From: a virus
DNA length: 54,471 nt
Direction: 5' to 3' (one strand)
Virus record (IMG/VR): IMGVR_UViG_3300035688_000006
Location: 1-54,471 of that record
Shown here in pieces: positions 6,873 through 14,298 of this stretch. Made by a program: the position numbers and the translations under genes. Position 1 is the first letter of the stretch. The number at the start of each line of letters is the position of its first letter. Under the pieces are notes generated by a model that was not told the origin of the DNA, made no database searches, and was given only the letters and a program-made list of their open reading frames with translations.

Positions 6873-7120
6873 GGCATCTCCTTGATTACTATTTTTTCTT
6901 CTTTTACTCTGCCTTCGATTTTTCCCTTTACGTTTTTCGCCCAAAAGTTAATCGTCACGAGCGGATAGGCGGATCCTGTCATCATTCGGCTTTCGACCCT
7001 AGCTCCGCATATTCCCTCAATCTTCTTACCGTCTATCTTCAAAAAGAACTCCGGCTCGATGCCGACCTTGGATGGGAAATTGATTTCCACCTCATGGAGT
7101 TTGTCTCCAAATGCGCTCAT
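6869..7120 (-). CDS. Hypothetical beta-rich protein, 83 aa
   Basis: The product alternates short hydrophobic strands with charged turns throughout, suggesting a small beta sandwich. Its stop overlaps the GTG start of the radical SAM gene, so the two are co-translated, which hints at a partner or substrate-presenting role. No motif is recognised. Confidence 0.55.
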   Translation of the reverse strand: MSAFGDKLHEVEINFPSKVGIEPEFFLKIDGKKIEGICGARVESRMMTGSAYPLVTINFWAKNVKGKIEGRVKEEKIVIKEMP

Positions 7121-7133
7121 TGATTTATGCTCC

Positions 7134-7433
7134 TTATTTCATCCCCAAGAGCTCTTTGATGGGCCTTTCCAATATTATCTTACCAAGCTGAGCTATATAA
7201 TTCTGATTGTGCGGCTTCGACAGGAACTCCAATAATTCTCTATCGTCCATTTTGTAGTCCGGCGCTGGCTCTTCGTCCAAACAGATTGACATCGCGAGAT
7301 AAACGACCGAGACCGGACGCAACCTTAGCCCCTCGGCGCTTGCTTCCATATCCAACATAAAAAAGCACCTGATCTTTTTCTTGAACTCCTCGTTCCCCAT
7401 GAACTCCGCAACCCTGTCATAATTTATCCTCAT
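7134..7433 (-). CDS. Hypothetical protein, 99 aa
   Basis: A helical protein with no recognisable motif. It has a hydrophobic segment around residues 41-52 (SVVYLAMSICL) that is probably buried rather than membrane-spanning, because charged residues flank it closely. The start is preceded by AGGAAGG. It sits in the run of small early genes that are likely accessory. Confidence 0.55.
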   Translation of the reverse strand: MRINYDRVAEFMGNEEFKKKIRCFFMLDMEASAEGLRLRPVSVVYLAMSICLDEEPAPDYKMDDRELLEFLSKPHNQNYIAQLGKIILERPIKELLGMK

Positions 7434-7443
7434 CCTTCCTCCT

Positions 7444-7683
7444 TTAAACCCGATACTTAAGAACGATACCGGGAAAGAAATATCTCGCCAACGCCTCGTC
7501 CAGCTTGCAGCCGTGAAGGGCTGTCCACCTCATCGCCCTCTTCCTATCGTCACAGTTGTTGCCACCGATGTAGGCAGCCCAGTCCACCTCCGGAGTTATC
7601 ACCGCGGCCACGGCCACCTCGAAACCGTTGGCGTTCCAATAAGGACCGTAAAGCAGAACGCGGCCGTCAATCAGCTCGATCAT
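7444..7683 (-). CDS. Hypothetical phage protein, 79 aa
   Basis: This short protein has a YIGG stretch and a C-terminal HGCKLDEALARYFFPG segment, a pattern I associate with small conserved phage proteins of unknown function. Its start overlaps the last base of the preceding gene's stop. The composition suggests a soluble alpha/beta domain. No enzymatic motif is seen. Confidence 0.55.
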   Translation of the reverse strand: MIELIDGRVLLYGPYWNANGFEVAVAAVITPEVDWAAYIGGNNCDDRKRAMRWTALHGCKLDEALARYFFPGIVLKYRV

Positions 7684-8180
7684 TATTTTACCTCCCTACA
7701 TTTGCAGTCGGCAACATTATTATTTTTTAATGTGCCCCATACTCTAATGCCGTGACAAAATGGACAAAATATAACAAAACACTTATTACATTTATGATTA
7801 TCCACTTCTCTGATTCTACAAATTGGACAGCTGCCTTCGCATCCACAATTACTCATCTCCCCTACCTCCATGCCGAGTTCGGCGAGCATGAGGATAAGAA
7901 TTCCACCGGTTATCACAGGGTCGTCCTTACCGACCGCAAGAATTCTGCGTGTCCATTCTGTTAATGTTTCCTTCGTCACCGTCCGCTTGGATTCGATGAG
8001 GACGTTTTTTTCTCGTTCAATAATAGATTTGATCTGGCCGAACAAATAAGCTATCTCATCCCGCGATAGAATTTTTCCATCTAATAAATATTGGAATTCC
8101 TCTTGCCACCAAAAAAATTCTACCTTTTCCTCTTTCGTCGGTTTCAGTTTGCCAAACTTGAGTTCACTTAGAAAGTTCAT
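7683..8180 (-). CDS. Hypothetical protein with C-terminal cysteine-rich zinc domain
   Basis: The first 105 residues are helical and charged. The last 55 contain at least eight cysteines in CGC, CPIC, CNKC, CPFC and CKC pairs plus histidines, consistent with two zinc ribbons. A zinc-ribbon tail on a helical body suggests a nucleic-acid-binding or protein-bridging role. The gene overlaps the start of its neighbour at each end. No named family is recognised. Confidence 0.6.
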   Translation of the reverse strand: MNFLSELKFGKLKPTKEEKVEFFWWQEEFQYLLDGKILSRDEIAYLFGQIKSIIEREKNVLIESKRTVTKETLTEWTRRILAVGKDDPVITGGILILMLAELGMEVGEMSNCGCEGSCPICRIREVDNHKCNKCFVIFCPFCHGIRVWGTLKNNNVADCKCREVK

Positions 8181-8788
8181 TCCTTCACCTCCGCACCGAT
8201 TAATTCAAGACCAAGAATCAATTCCTCAGCAACTGCCTTTGGTAAAAGTATTCCTTGCGGGCATTTAAAAAAGAACATGACTGAACCATTAAATGAAGAC
8301 CGTTCAATTTTAACACTCGGCTTCCGGGCCTTGATTATGGCGCGGATTTTGTCCGTAAGTTTCTTGGCGTTATAACATCCCCCTCTGAATCGGATCTCGC
8401 CCCTCGTCCCGATAAATGCCTCAACAATATCTGTCATTTCCTTCCTTTCCTCATCCGTCGGCTCCTTCGGCTCGTAATCAGCGCGTCCCTCTGCGTATCC
8501 GGTATCTCGGATAATCTTCGCCGCTGAAAATTCGACACCTAACTTCTCGGCTAGGCGCATTAGGCTTTCATTGCCGGTGATATTGATAAACGCTGGATTT
8601 GTTACGACAATTTTCTTCATTTGTTCAGAGGTCGCAAATTCAAAAGATATGTCCCCGTCTTTTTTCTCTTTGAGCATAAGCCGAAGTTGGGCGAGGGCGT
8701 TCCCGGCGATCGCACCAATCGGGGCGCACGTGTCGGCCAAGTGCTTCTCTAACCAATCTAACCATGCCAGCAACGCTTCATTTTTCAT
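8177..8788 (-). CDS. Hypothetical protein, 203 aa (parent of an adjacent partial copy)
   Basis: This soluble, mixed alpha/beta protein shows no catalytic motif. Its C-terminal third contains a KIRAIIKARKPSV segment that is nearly repeated in the partial copy immediately upstream (8785-8931), and both end in EVKE. That indicates a local duplication followed by decay. The gene is translationally coupled at both ends (ATGA). Its function is unknown. Confidence 0.6.
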   Translation of the reverse strand: MKNEALLAWLDWLEKHLADTCAPIGAIAGNALAQLRLMLKEKKDGDISFEFATSEQMKKIVVTNPAFINITGNESLMRLAEKLGVEFSAAKIIRDTGYAEGRADYEPKEPTDEERKEMTDIVEAFIGTRGEIRFRGGCYNAKKLTDKIRAIIKARKPSVKIERSSFNGSVMFFFKCPQGILLPKAVAEELILGLELIGAEVKE

Positions 8789-8931
8789 TCCTTCACCTCC
8801 ACGCCATGAATTTTAAGAAATTCAACGATAGAGCCACCCTCGTATGAAAAATCTCGTATTTCATCCATAGTCACGCTCACCTTCGGGGCCTTGATGGTGG
8901 CGCGGATTTTGGAGAAAAAGAAAAGGTCTCT
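8785..8931 (-). pseudogene. Decayed C-terminal copy of the neighbouring 203-aa gene
   Basis: Forty-eight codons without a stop encode a segment with KIRATIKAPKVSV, matching KIRAIIKARKPSV of the next gene at 10 of 13 positions, and ending in VEVKE like the next gene's AEVKE. The DNA also shares a run near GGCGCGGATTTTG. The stretch is in frame with the upstream gene 8932-9168 and separated from it only by that gene's TAG stop. A short product from ATG 8868 is possible, but I read this as a remnant of duplication or recombination. Confidence 0.5.
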
Positions 8932-9168
8932 CTATGCATGATACCGTGCATCCTGTGATGTGTTATTCTCAAATATGAAACGGATTGTCGGCTCCTTGCT
9001 ATCTAACCACGCCAATATTTCCTTTAGGTCTTCCTGTACCGGCCCCAGCAAAATATCATAGAGCTGGACCAGGGCCTCCCTATCTTCTTGCTTGACATCT
9101 ATGAGAGGGGACAGAAGTGTCATCCACCTGGAAATAATGCTGTACAACTTCACGTTGGAAAAATTCAT
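8932..9168 (-). CDS. Hypothetical protein, 78 aa, possibly truncated
   Basis: The product is helical in its first 60 residues with a hydrophobic N-terminal third. It ends at an amber codon that is followed in the same frame by 48 more sense codons resembling the C-terminus of the neighbouring gene. It may therefore be the front of a chimeric gene truncated by a nonsense mutation. The start overlaps the stop of the HNH gene. No family is recognised. Confidence 0.5.
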   Translation of the reverse strand: MNFSNVKLYSIISRWMTLLSPLIDVKQEDREALVQLYDILLGPVQEDLKEILAWLDSKEPTIRFIFENNTSQDARYHA

Positions 9169-9602
9169 TTCTTCACCTCCTTCAATTTCTGGATTTCTTT
9201 TTTCAAGGCCTGGATCTCCTTACGTAAAGTTTTATTTTTAATAATAATCCTATAGATATCTTCAGAATGTTTGGTTTCTACACCTCGTGAATGAAGTGTA
9301 CGAGAAAGCAATTGAAGATTCTCGATTCTATTATCGTCTTTAATTCCATTTCGATGATGGATTATTTCTAGGCCAGGTTGTAATTTTCGTCCTAAATATT
9401 TTTCAAATATCATTCTATGTTCTTGTGTCCATTTATCGCCTGTCCAAATAAGAACATATCCTCCATTATCTGTTCTTCTTTCTCCTTTTTGAGGACCTAA
9501 TTTTGATGAACAATCTAGACAATAATATCTATAGCATCCCCGTTTTGTCTTTCTATCATGGGTCTTTCCGCAAACTACGCAGATTCCATCCTGGGTTCCC
9601 AT
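9165..9602 (-). CDS. HNH homing-type endonuclease
   Basis: The 145-residue protein has an N-terminal zinc ribbon (CVVC near 8-11 and CLDC near 28-31), then the HNH_3-type core [35 protein letters not shown], and ends in a Lys/Glu coiled coil (about 118-145). The HH...N...N residues are the expected metal and catalytic positions. It closely resembles the plus-strand HNH protein at 31639-32115 in its core. It is AT-rich and sits between ordinary small genes, fitting a free-standing homing endonuclease that cuts alleles lacking it. Confidence 0.8.
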   Translation of the reverse strand: MGTQDGICVVCGKTHDRKTKRGCYRYYCLDCSSKLGPQKGERRTDNGGYVLIWTGDKWTQEHRMIFEKYLGRKLQPGLEIIHHRNGIKDDNRIENLQLLSRTLHSRGVETKHSEDIYRIIIKNKTLRKEIQALKKEIQKLKEVKK

Positions 9603-9890
9603 TTAACCCAACCTTTCGATACGTTTTTTTAATTCACTGAGTTCTTTGAGCGCTTTTAATTTTTCGGCCTTATCGGATTTTATTAAACCCAAATATCTTC
9701 CAACGAGAATAGCATTGTAATCGGAAGGTTCCTGATTCTTTCTTTCCCAATTATATAATGTTCGATAAGATAGTCTGCAATCTTTCGCGACCCGATATCT
9801 TGTTATCTTTTTTGAGAAAAGCAAATTCTTCAAATTAGGCCCTCTAAGCTGCCCTTTCAATATTCTGAGGTCTGCGGTATCTATATTCAT
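9603..9890 (-). CDS. XRE/Cro-type DNA-binding regulator
   Basis: The 95-residue product carries a helix-turn-helix with the Cro/C1 pattern (YRVAKDCRLSYRTLYNWE, about residues 32-49), followed by a helical tail with Lys/Glu heptads that could dimerise. Directly upstream is a good promoter (9935-9963) whose start region contains a perfect 16-bp palindrome (9913-9928), the natural binding site for such a dimer. It is likely to regulate its own transcription and that of the downstream small genes. It may act as a switch between early stages, since no lysogeny genes are evident. Confidence 0.7.
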   Translation of the reverse strand: MNIDTADLRILKGQLRGPNLKNLLFSKKITRYRVAKDCRLSYRTLYNWERKNQEPSDYNAILVGRYLGLIKSDKAEKLKALKELSELKKRIERLG

Positions 9891-9912
9891 CGTTCATTGC
9901 TCCTATACCCTA

Positions 9913-9928
9913 GATTCATATATGAATC
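9913..9928. promoter_or_regulatory. Perfect 16-bp palindromic operator
   Basis: GATTCATATATGAATC is a perfect palindrome lying from about +1 of the adjacent promoter, between it and the XRE-type gene it serves. Position and symmetry fit a repressor dimer site, most simply for autoregulation by the 9603-9890 product. Confidence 0.6.
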
Positions 9929-9934
9929 ATACAT

Positions 9935-9963
9935 ATAATATACTACTGAGGTGATATTATCAA
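9935..9963 (-). promoter_or_regulatory. Promoter upstream of the 9603-9890 regulator gene
   Basis: TTGATA (9963-9958), 17 bp, TATTAT (9940-9935); each hexamer differs from consensus at one base. The -35 overlaps the last codons of gene 9960-10166. Transcription would begin near 9928, inside the palindrome. Confidence 0.65.
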
Positions 9964-10166
9964 GCCCTTTTGCTGGAAACCTCTGCGTTTCGCTCGTCTC
10001 GCCGGCGTTTCATATCCTCGGACATGCCACTGTCGGCTAGACAGTTTAAATAGAACTCGCACATGAAGCAGCGCATTTGCTCCACCGGATTGTTGAAACA
10101 GTCCGGGATGACTGCGGCCGAGACGCTTCGCTTGGGCTCTTCAAACTTTATCGGGATTTGGTCCAT
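9960..10166 (-). CDS. Hypothetical protein, 68 aa
   Basis: The product has an internal CFMCEFYLNC cluster (three cysteines, about 33-42) after a proline-rich N-terminus and ends in a basic helix rich in Arg and Glu. A single small metal site is possible. It is the last gene before the regulator promoter, and its 3' end is overlapped by that promoter's -35. No family is recognised. Confidence 0.5.
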   Translation of the reverse strand: MDQIPIKFEEPKRSVSAAVIPDCFNNPVEQMRCFMCEFYLNCLADSGMSEDMKRRRDERNAEVSSKRA

Positions 10167-10181
10167 TGATGTACTTCTCTT

Positions 10182-10415
10182 TCACTGGTCCAAGGCTTTG
10201 CGGACGGCCTCGATGCCGACGTCACGATCATTCATTAGGTCAAGAAAACACAAAACTATGTCCCTGATCTTTTCAAGCCGCTCGAGCTTCATGATGATTT
10301 CCTCAAGCGCGGCTATTTCCTCCGCCCACAAATTATCCTCCCTATACGTTAAGGACCTGGACGCATAGCCATTACAATCCTCGAGCCTTTTCTTCGCCCA
10401 ATCTATCGCCCTCAT
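10182..10415 (-). CDS. Hypothetical helical protein, 77 aa
   Basis: This is an all-helical protein with a leucine/glutamate-rich central stretch (about 30-60) that may form a coiled coil. It overlaps the stop of the gp3-like gene upstream by the ATGA arrangement, so it is likely co-translated with it. No motif is recognised. Confidence 0.55.
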   Translation of the reverse strand: MRAIDWAKKRLEDCNGYASRSLTYREDNLWAEEIAALEEIIMKLERLEKIRDIVLCFLDLMNDRDVGIEAVRKALDQ

Positions 10416-11443
10416 TTGAGCACCTTCCCCTTGAGCGCCTCATTCGCCACTATGAAATAATCTATGGCCGAGGACAATGCCATCTCCTTCATCGCGTCGA
10501 TCTGCTTTAACCGCGCTCCCATCTTGGGCCCGATTTTCCCGCCGGCCTTCTCGAACTTGGCCACGAGGTCCAGTAGGTCCAGGCGTCGCCTATCCAGACT
10601 GTCTGCCTGGGGCTTCTTCTCCTCCTCCGGCTCTTCGCCTTCGGGGACTTCGCCAGCCGGGGACTCGGCGCCCTCCTCGGCTGCTGGCTCGTCCGGGAAA
10701 AATAGCGGATCCCTGGTCTCGTCTGCTGGCGGCAACTCTGCGACCTTGTGGTCGGGAAGTCTGGCCGGGCCTCTCACGTCGTCCAGCGTCTTGTAGAACC
10801 GCGGGTCCAGGTCCAGCATCATGATAAAATGTTTGCCTTTATGCGTCTTCCCTTCGGAGATATGTTGGGTAGATTCTTCGCGGCGAGTCAGGATAAGTTT
10901 GACGGAAGAAACATCGACATTATGAACGATACAGTGCTCGAGAAGATCACGGCAGAACGAATTGATATTAACCAGCGAATTAAAACTACCGGTAGTGATC
11001 TGATAGACATTTAGGGAAGCGATCGAATTTATTCTGAATCGGAAGATCCCAATTTTTTTGCATTGGCCCGAGTCAAAATAGGCGCATGGACATTCCCGCT
11101 CTTCGAGCTTGCTCGTATCGTCATTTATGCGGACGGCGGTCTCTCCGTCGCCCTTGCAATAAAGACCGGAAGATCTATACATCTTAAGGAACTGGGGAAA
11201 AATGCGGTCAAGATAGAGATGGAAATCCTCCTTCTCGAATCGGGCGGATGGGAGGGAGATATGCAGGATATGGGTCTCCTCTCCGTAGATCTTCTTCAAC
11301 TCCGGCGCGTCACGTAGGATGAAATTATCACATTCCGAAGGATACTCCACGGCCTTTCCATTCACCATTTTTGTTTTTTTAATTCCTAAATGGATTTTTC
11401 CCGATCGAATCGGGCGATAAATTGACGTCACTCCTTTAATCAT
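10412..11443 (-). CDS. Recombination directionality factor-like protein (phiC31 gp3-type family)
   Basis: The 343-residue protein follows the pattern of the gp3-like family, often labelled hydrolase or metal-binding protein: an N-terminal RPIRSGKIHLGIK, a GLYCKGDG stretch with CPC and GQCKK cysteines (likely a zinc site), and the FNSLVNINSF and KLILTRREES segments. In phiC31 the relative controls integrase direction, yet no integrase is recognised here, so another role in replication or recombination is likely. The C-terminal 130 residues include an acidic Pro/Glu-rich linker and a helical tail. It lies directly downstream of the Cas4-like nuclease, suggesting a shared DNA-processing pathway. 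The ribosome site is GGAG. Confidence 0.65.
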   Translation of the reverse strand: MIKGVTSIYRPIRSGKIHLGIKKTKMVNGKAVEYPSECDNFILRDAPELKKIYGEETHILHISLPSARFEKEDFHLYLDRIFPQFLKMYRSSGLYCKGDGETAVRINDDTSKLEERECPCAYFDSGQCKKIGIFRFRINSIASLNVYQITTGSFNSLVNINSFCRDLLEHCIVHNVDVSSVKLILTRREESTQHISEGKTHKGKHFIMMLDLDPRFYKTLDDVRGPARLPDHKVAELPPADETRDPLFFPDEPAAEEGAESPAGEVPEGEEPEEEKKPQADSLDRRRLDLLDLVAKFEKAGGKIGPKMGARLKQIDAMKEMALSSAIDYFIVANEALKGKVLK

Positions 11444-11446
11444 GTG

Positions 11447-12619
11447 TTATTTGTCTCCTTTCTTTTTCTTGATAATCCGAAGGCCCACGCCGCTCTCGTA
11501 CCGCTTCGATAGCTCGAACGTCGTAGCGTCCAGGATCCCGGCCTTCACCGCATCCCTCATCATTGTGATCTGCGGCTTCGCGATCGACGGCCACCTGTCC
11601 GCCGACACATTCGCCAAGAGGAAGGCGATGTCGATATCCACCTTCTGTGTTGCGATGGCTTGGACGAACTCCTCGATCTTATCCTGGCCCGTGGATTTGA
11701 AATATTGAAGAAGGACGCCGGCCGCTTGCTCGAGGTCTTTTTCCGCCTGCGAAATCTGTGCCTTCAAGCTGACATACGATGCGGCTGCCGACTGCACGAT
11801 CTCGTACGCCGGCGGCTTGATCGTTTCGTCCTTCTCAATCTTGGCTTCCGGGGGAAGGGGGATATCCCGCCAGCAATGCTCCAGGAACCGGCAGTACTGA
11901 CAGTCGACGCTGTCCCGGATATAAGGACGGTCGGGCAATTCGCTGGCGGTGATCTTCGCATGGAGCGACAGAAACTCGGACTTGATCGCCTCGACCCTGT
12001 CTTTCGAATAGTCCACCTTCCAAATCAAAATCGGCGGCGTTCCGAACCCTCCCCGGTCGATGTAAATGAGGAGACCGTAGTCGTGGAGCTTTATGTTCTT
12101 GAAGTAAGGATCGTTCCGGCAATCTTCCATGTAGCTCAAAAGCTGGTCGGTCTCATAATCCGGAGGCGGCTCCTTGAACCCGAACGGATTCTTGCTCTTG
12201 ATATCGCCGATTGCGATACACGTGCCCCCGATTTGCAGCAGAACGTCCAGGCGCCCCCGCTTCATGAACCCGACCTTCGACCAAGTCCCAAACTCGATGT
12301 GTTTCGATGTCGAGAAGCCGAGCGCCCTGAACACGCGCTGCAACTCGTCGTGGAAGAGGTCCCCCATTTTGAACATCATGATTGTCGACGCGGCCATGTC
12401 CCGCTTCACCTCGGGATTTTTGAATTGGTAGAAGATGGACCTGGGACATCGGCCGACGTCGCTTACGTAAAACCATTCCCTGGGATTTTTATCGCCTGTA
12501 TGGCCCCTCTTCCATTCCTCGACGTAGAAATTCAGGACGCCCTTCGTGATCTCATTATCATCCGGAAGCAATTCGACCTTGACATCGCCTCGGTCTTTTG
12601 CTAAACTTTCATTCGACAT
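11447..12619 (-). CDS. Cas4/RecB-family exonuclease-like protein
   Basis: Start at ATG 12619, behind an AAAGGAG site (a longer frame adds ten residues without support). The 390-residue protein has the four cysteines of iron-sulfur Cas4-type nucleases: C58 in a VGRCPR segment and C240, C243, C249 in CQYCRFLEHC. Between them are the PD-(D/E)XK residues: D125 in RGRLDV and D139-x-K141 in IGDIKSK. Such enzymes degrade or trim DNA ends and support recombination. The C-terminal 140 residues form an extra helical domain absent from minimal Cas4. No CRISPR array or other cas gene is present. It is paired with the gp3-like gene. Confidence 0.75.
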   Translation of the reverse strand: MSNESLAKDRGDVKVELLPDDNEITKGVLNFYVEEWKRGHTGDKNPREWFYVSDVGRCPRSIFYQFKNPEVKRDMAASTIMMFKMGDLFHDELQRVFRALGFSTSKHIEFGTWSKVGFMKRGRLDVLLQIGGTCIAIGDIKSKNPFGFKEPPPDYETDQLLSYMEDCRNDPYFKNIKLHDYGLLIYIDRGGFGTPPILIWKVDYSKDRVEAIKSEFLSLHAKITASELPDRPYIRDSVDCQYCRFLEHCWRDIPLPPEAKIEKDETIKPPAYEIVQSAAASYVSLKAQISQAEKDLEQAAGVLLQYFKSTGQDKIEEFVQAIATQKVDIDIAFLLANVSADRWPSIAKPQITMMRDAVKAGILDATTFELSKRYESGVGLRIIKKKKGDK

Positions 12620-12679
12620 CTTCAACTCCTTTCTTGTGGGGAAGGGCAAGAGCCTTCCGGCCTTTCCCCATCTTCATTC

Positions 12680-12973
12680 TCACTGAAACCTAGAAATGTC
12701 TCCAGCCTTTTTCGCCGCATCGTAATCATCCAGGAACCGCTTAACTACGGAGATTGTGGATGGATGTGGTTTTGTCTTGCCGAGTCCCCACCGGGATATC
12801 GTCATGATGCTGATGCCGATCTTATAGGCCAGAGCCTCCTCGCTGAGCCCCAACTCCTTTTTCATGGCCTTGAATCGGGGAAGTAGCGAATCCAGCACCT
12901 CTTCCATAATGACGCTCCGGACCCCGCGCGTATACGCCGGAACCTTGATAACCCTTTTATTCTTTTTCTTCAT
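12680..12973 (-). CDS. XRE-type regulator, candidate controller of the early promoter
   Basis: This 97-residue basic protein contains a clear helix-turn-helix (LAYKIGISIMTISRWGLGKT, about residues 48-67) of the XRE/Cro type. Its own promoter (12992-13020) shares 22 of 29 positions with the strong promoter at 18482-18510, including the half-sites of a dyad. This regulator therefore probably binds both, repressing itself and the early operon. A GGAGG site precedes the start. It would be the key timing switch in a phage without a recognisable CI repressor. Binding is inferred from promoter similarity. Confidence 0.75.
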   Translation of the reverse strand: MKKKNKRVIKVPAYTRGVRSVIMEEVLDSLLPRFKAMKKELGLSEEALAYKIGISIMTISRWGLGKTKPHPSTISVVKRFLDDYDAAKKAGDISRFQ

Positions 12974-12991
12974 CTGATACCTCCATTGGGG

Positions 12992-13020
12992 ATATTACCA
13001 TAAGCCTAATCATGTGTCAA
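12992..13020 (-). promoter_or_regulatory. Promoter of the XRE regulator with early-operator-like spacer
   Basis: TTGACA (13020-13015), 17 bp, TAATAT (12997-12992), with a TGG just before the -10 (extended -10). The spacer reads CATGATTAGGCTTATGG and matches the early promoter's operator at most positions. It overlaps the end of the clamp gene. Confidence 0.65.
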
Positions 13021-13751
13021 CCGGAGTTTTCGGATTTGTCCGTCCCCTCGGACTCCTCTTCCTCGCCCAGCGGAGCGCCCTGCTCCTCAGCGGCCGCGGC
13101 CTCTTTCTCCGGCGCCGGCTTCTCCTTCTTCCGATCTTCGCCTTTGATTCCCATGAGGATAATAGTGATCGCCTGCCCTGCCTTCTTCGATTTCATCATG
13201 ATCGGCTTGTTCGCGGAGAACCACCGCAGCCAAACCTCTATTTCCCCGCCCTGGATGAGAAGGTTGCACATGTCGCGCAGGTACTTGGCGTTAAGGCCGA
13301 TGCTTGCCTTGGGCTTCCGATTGAGGCCGTACTGTTTTATGATCTTGTCCACATCGGGGAACTTCCCGTCCATGTTGCGAACCGTCGTGGCCCTTGTGCT
13401 CTCCAAGTCCGTTGTGATGAACTGCGTCTCGTCTTTGTTTGACCCGCGGCCGAGCCAGATCCAAGTCGCCGCCGGCGCTCCGCACGAAATTTTCGTCGCC
13501 GGCAGTTTTTCAATCTGCCTGGCGCTCTCCGACGAAATCATGGCGCTGAACTTCCGGCCCTTGATCGGCTTTGTCGAGGAAACAACCGGCAACTCGTCTC
13601 TCTTCGCTTCCGGGACACAGGCTACCCGGACCGCATAATGGCCGTTCGTGACCTCTGTACACTTTTCCGTGACGTGAACTCCGTAGTACGGACCCGACCC
13701 GCCTTTTGGGGCCAGCCTTGAAATAAAGAAATTGAGTTTATTGAATATCAT
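13017..13751 (-). CDS. Sliding clamp-like (DNA polymerase III beta-related) protein
   Basis: Segments align with the second and third domains of bacterial beta clamps in the right order: VTNGHYAVRVACVP (compare TDGHRLAV...P), RNMDGKFPDVDKIIKQ (compare VDGRFPDYRRVLP), SIGLNAKYLRDMCNLL (compare IGFNVSYVLDVLNAL) and a closing strand. The folded part is about 200 residues, much shorter than the 366 of a bacterial clamp, so at most two clamp domains are present and the ring would need more subunits. The last 40 residues are an acidic disordered tail. No phage polymerase is recognised, so it may recruit host polymerase or repair enzymes. Confidence 0.7.
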   Translation of the reverse strand: MIFNKLNFFISRLAPKGGSGPYYGVHVTEKCTEVTNGHYAVRVACVPEAKRDELPVVSSTKPIKGRKFSAMISSESARQIEKLPATKISCGAPAATWIWLGRGSNKDETQFITTDLESTRATTVRNMDGKFPDVDKIIKQYGLNRKPKASIGLNAKYLRDMCNLLIQGGEIEVWLRWFSANKPIMMKSKKAGQAITIILMGIKGEDRKKEKPAPEKEAAAAEEQGAPLGEEEESEGTDKSENSG

Positions 13752-13765
13752 CCTTTGTCCTCCTT

Positions 13766-14089
13766 TTACTTTTTCCTGTGAGCCTCGAAATAGACACCGG
13801 AAGCCATCACCTTCTCGCCCTTGGAGTTTGTGCCCAAAACCAAACTTGGCACGTGCCCTGCTTTAATTGTCGCCATCCATTCCTCATACGTGGCCGTTTC
13901 GGCTGCGAACGCCGACGCTTTATGCTCTACCAACCACGTAGCTAATTCCTCTGGCGTCTTGAACACCGGAGACATTGGCGTATCTCCGGTTGTCTCCCAC
14001 ATCTGCCAACCCTTGCCCTTCGGCGGGTCCATGCTCGGCTCGCCGTCCCACTCGTAATCCAACGGAACCCTATAACATGATCTTCCCAT
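13766..14089 (-). CDS. Conserved phage protein of unknown function, 107 aa
   Basis: The opening YRVPLDYEWDGEPSMDPP and the following GKGWQMWETTGDTPMSPVF, then TPEELATWL, form a pattern I recognise from many phage early regions, where it has no assigned role. Predicted alpha/beta, aromatic-rich. A GGAGG-like site precedes it. Function is unknown. Confidence 0.65.
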   Translation of the reverse strand: MGRSCYRVPLDYEWDGEPSMDPPKGKGWQMWETTGDTPMSPVFKTPEELATWLVEHKASAFAAETATYEEWMATIKAGHVPSLVLGTNSKGEKVMASGVYFEAHRKK

Positions 14090-14097
14090 TTTTCCTC

Positions 14098-14298
14098 CTA
14101 TTCCAATTCCGCGCCGCCGAAATCGCTGATCTCCGGCGCTCCATTCTCCGAAATGTTGAGCCGGAACAGGCCATCCTTATCGCCCCGAGCTCTCTTTATT
14201 TCCCTTGCCCGGTCGACGCGGTAGTCATCGTCGACGAATGGCCCCTCCACCTCCGAAGACACGTCGCCGTAAATGACGAGTAGAAAATAGAACTTCAT
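14098..14298 (-). CDS. Hypothetical protein, 66 aa
   Basis: A short acidic protein with two hydrophobic strands at the N-terminus and a charged Arg/Asp/Lys-rich centre. Its start overlaps the stop of the DUF6166-like gene. No motif is recognised. Confidence 0.5.
   Translation of the reverse strand: MKFYFLLVIYGDVSSEVEGPFVDDDYRVDRAREIKRARGDKDGLFRLNISENGAPEISDFGGAELE

Noticed and set aside
11447-12619. Part of a CRISPR-Cas system because of the Cas4-like protein
   Set aside because: No array and no other cas gene; free-standing phage Cas4-like nucleases are common.
12609-12677. 22-codon upstream frame before the Cas4-like gene
   Set aside because: Weak ribosome site and a GGGGAA/TTCCCC hairpin in the same stretch; could be a leader but unsupported.
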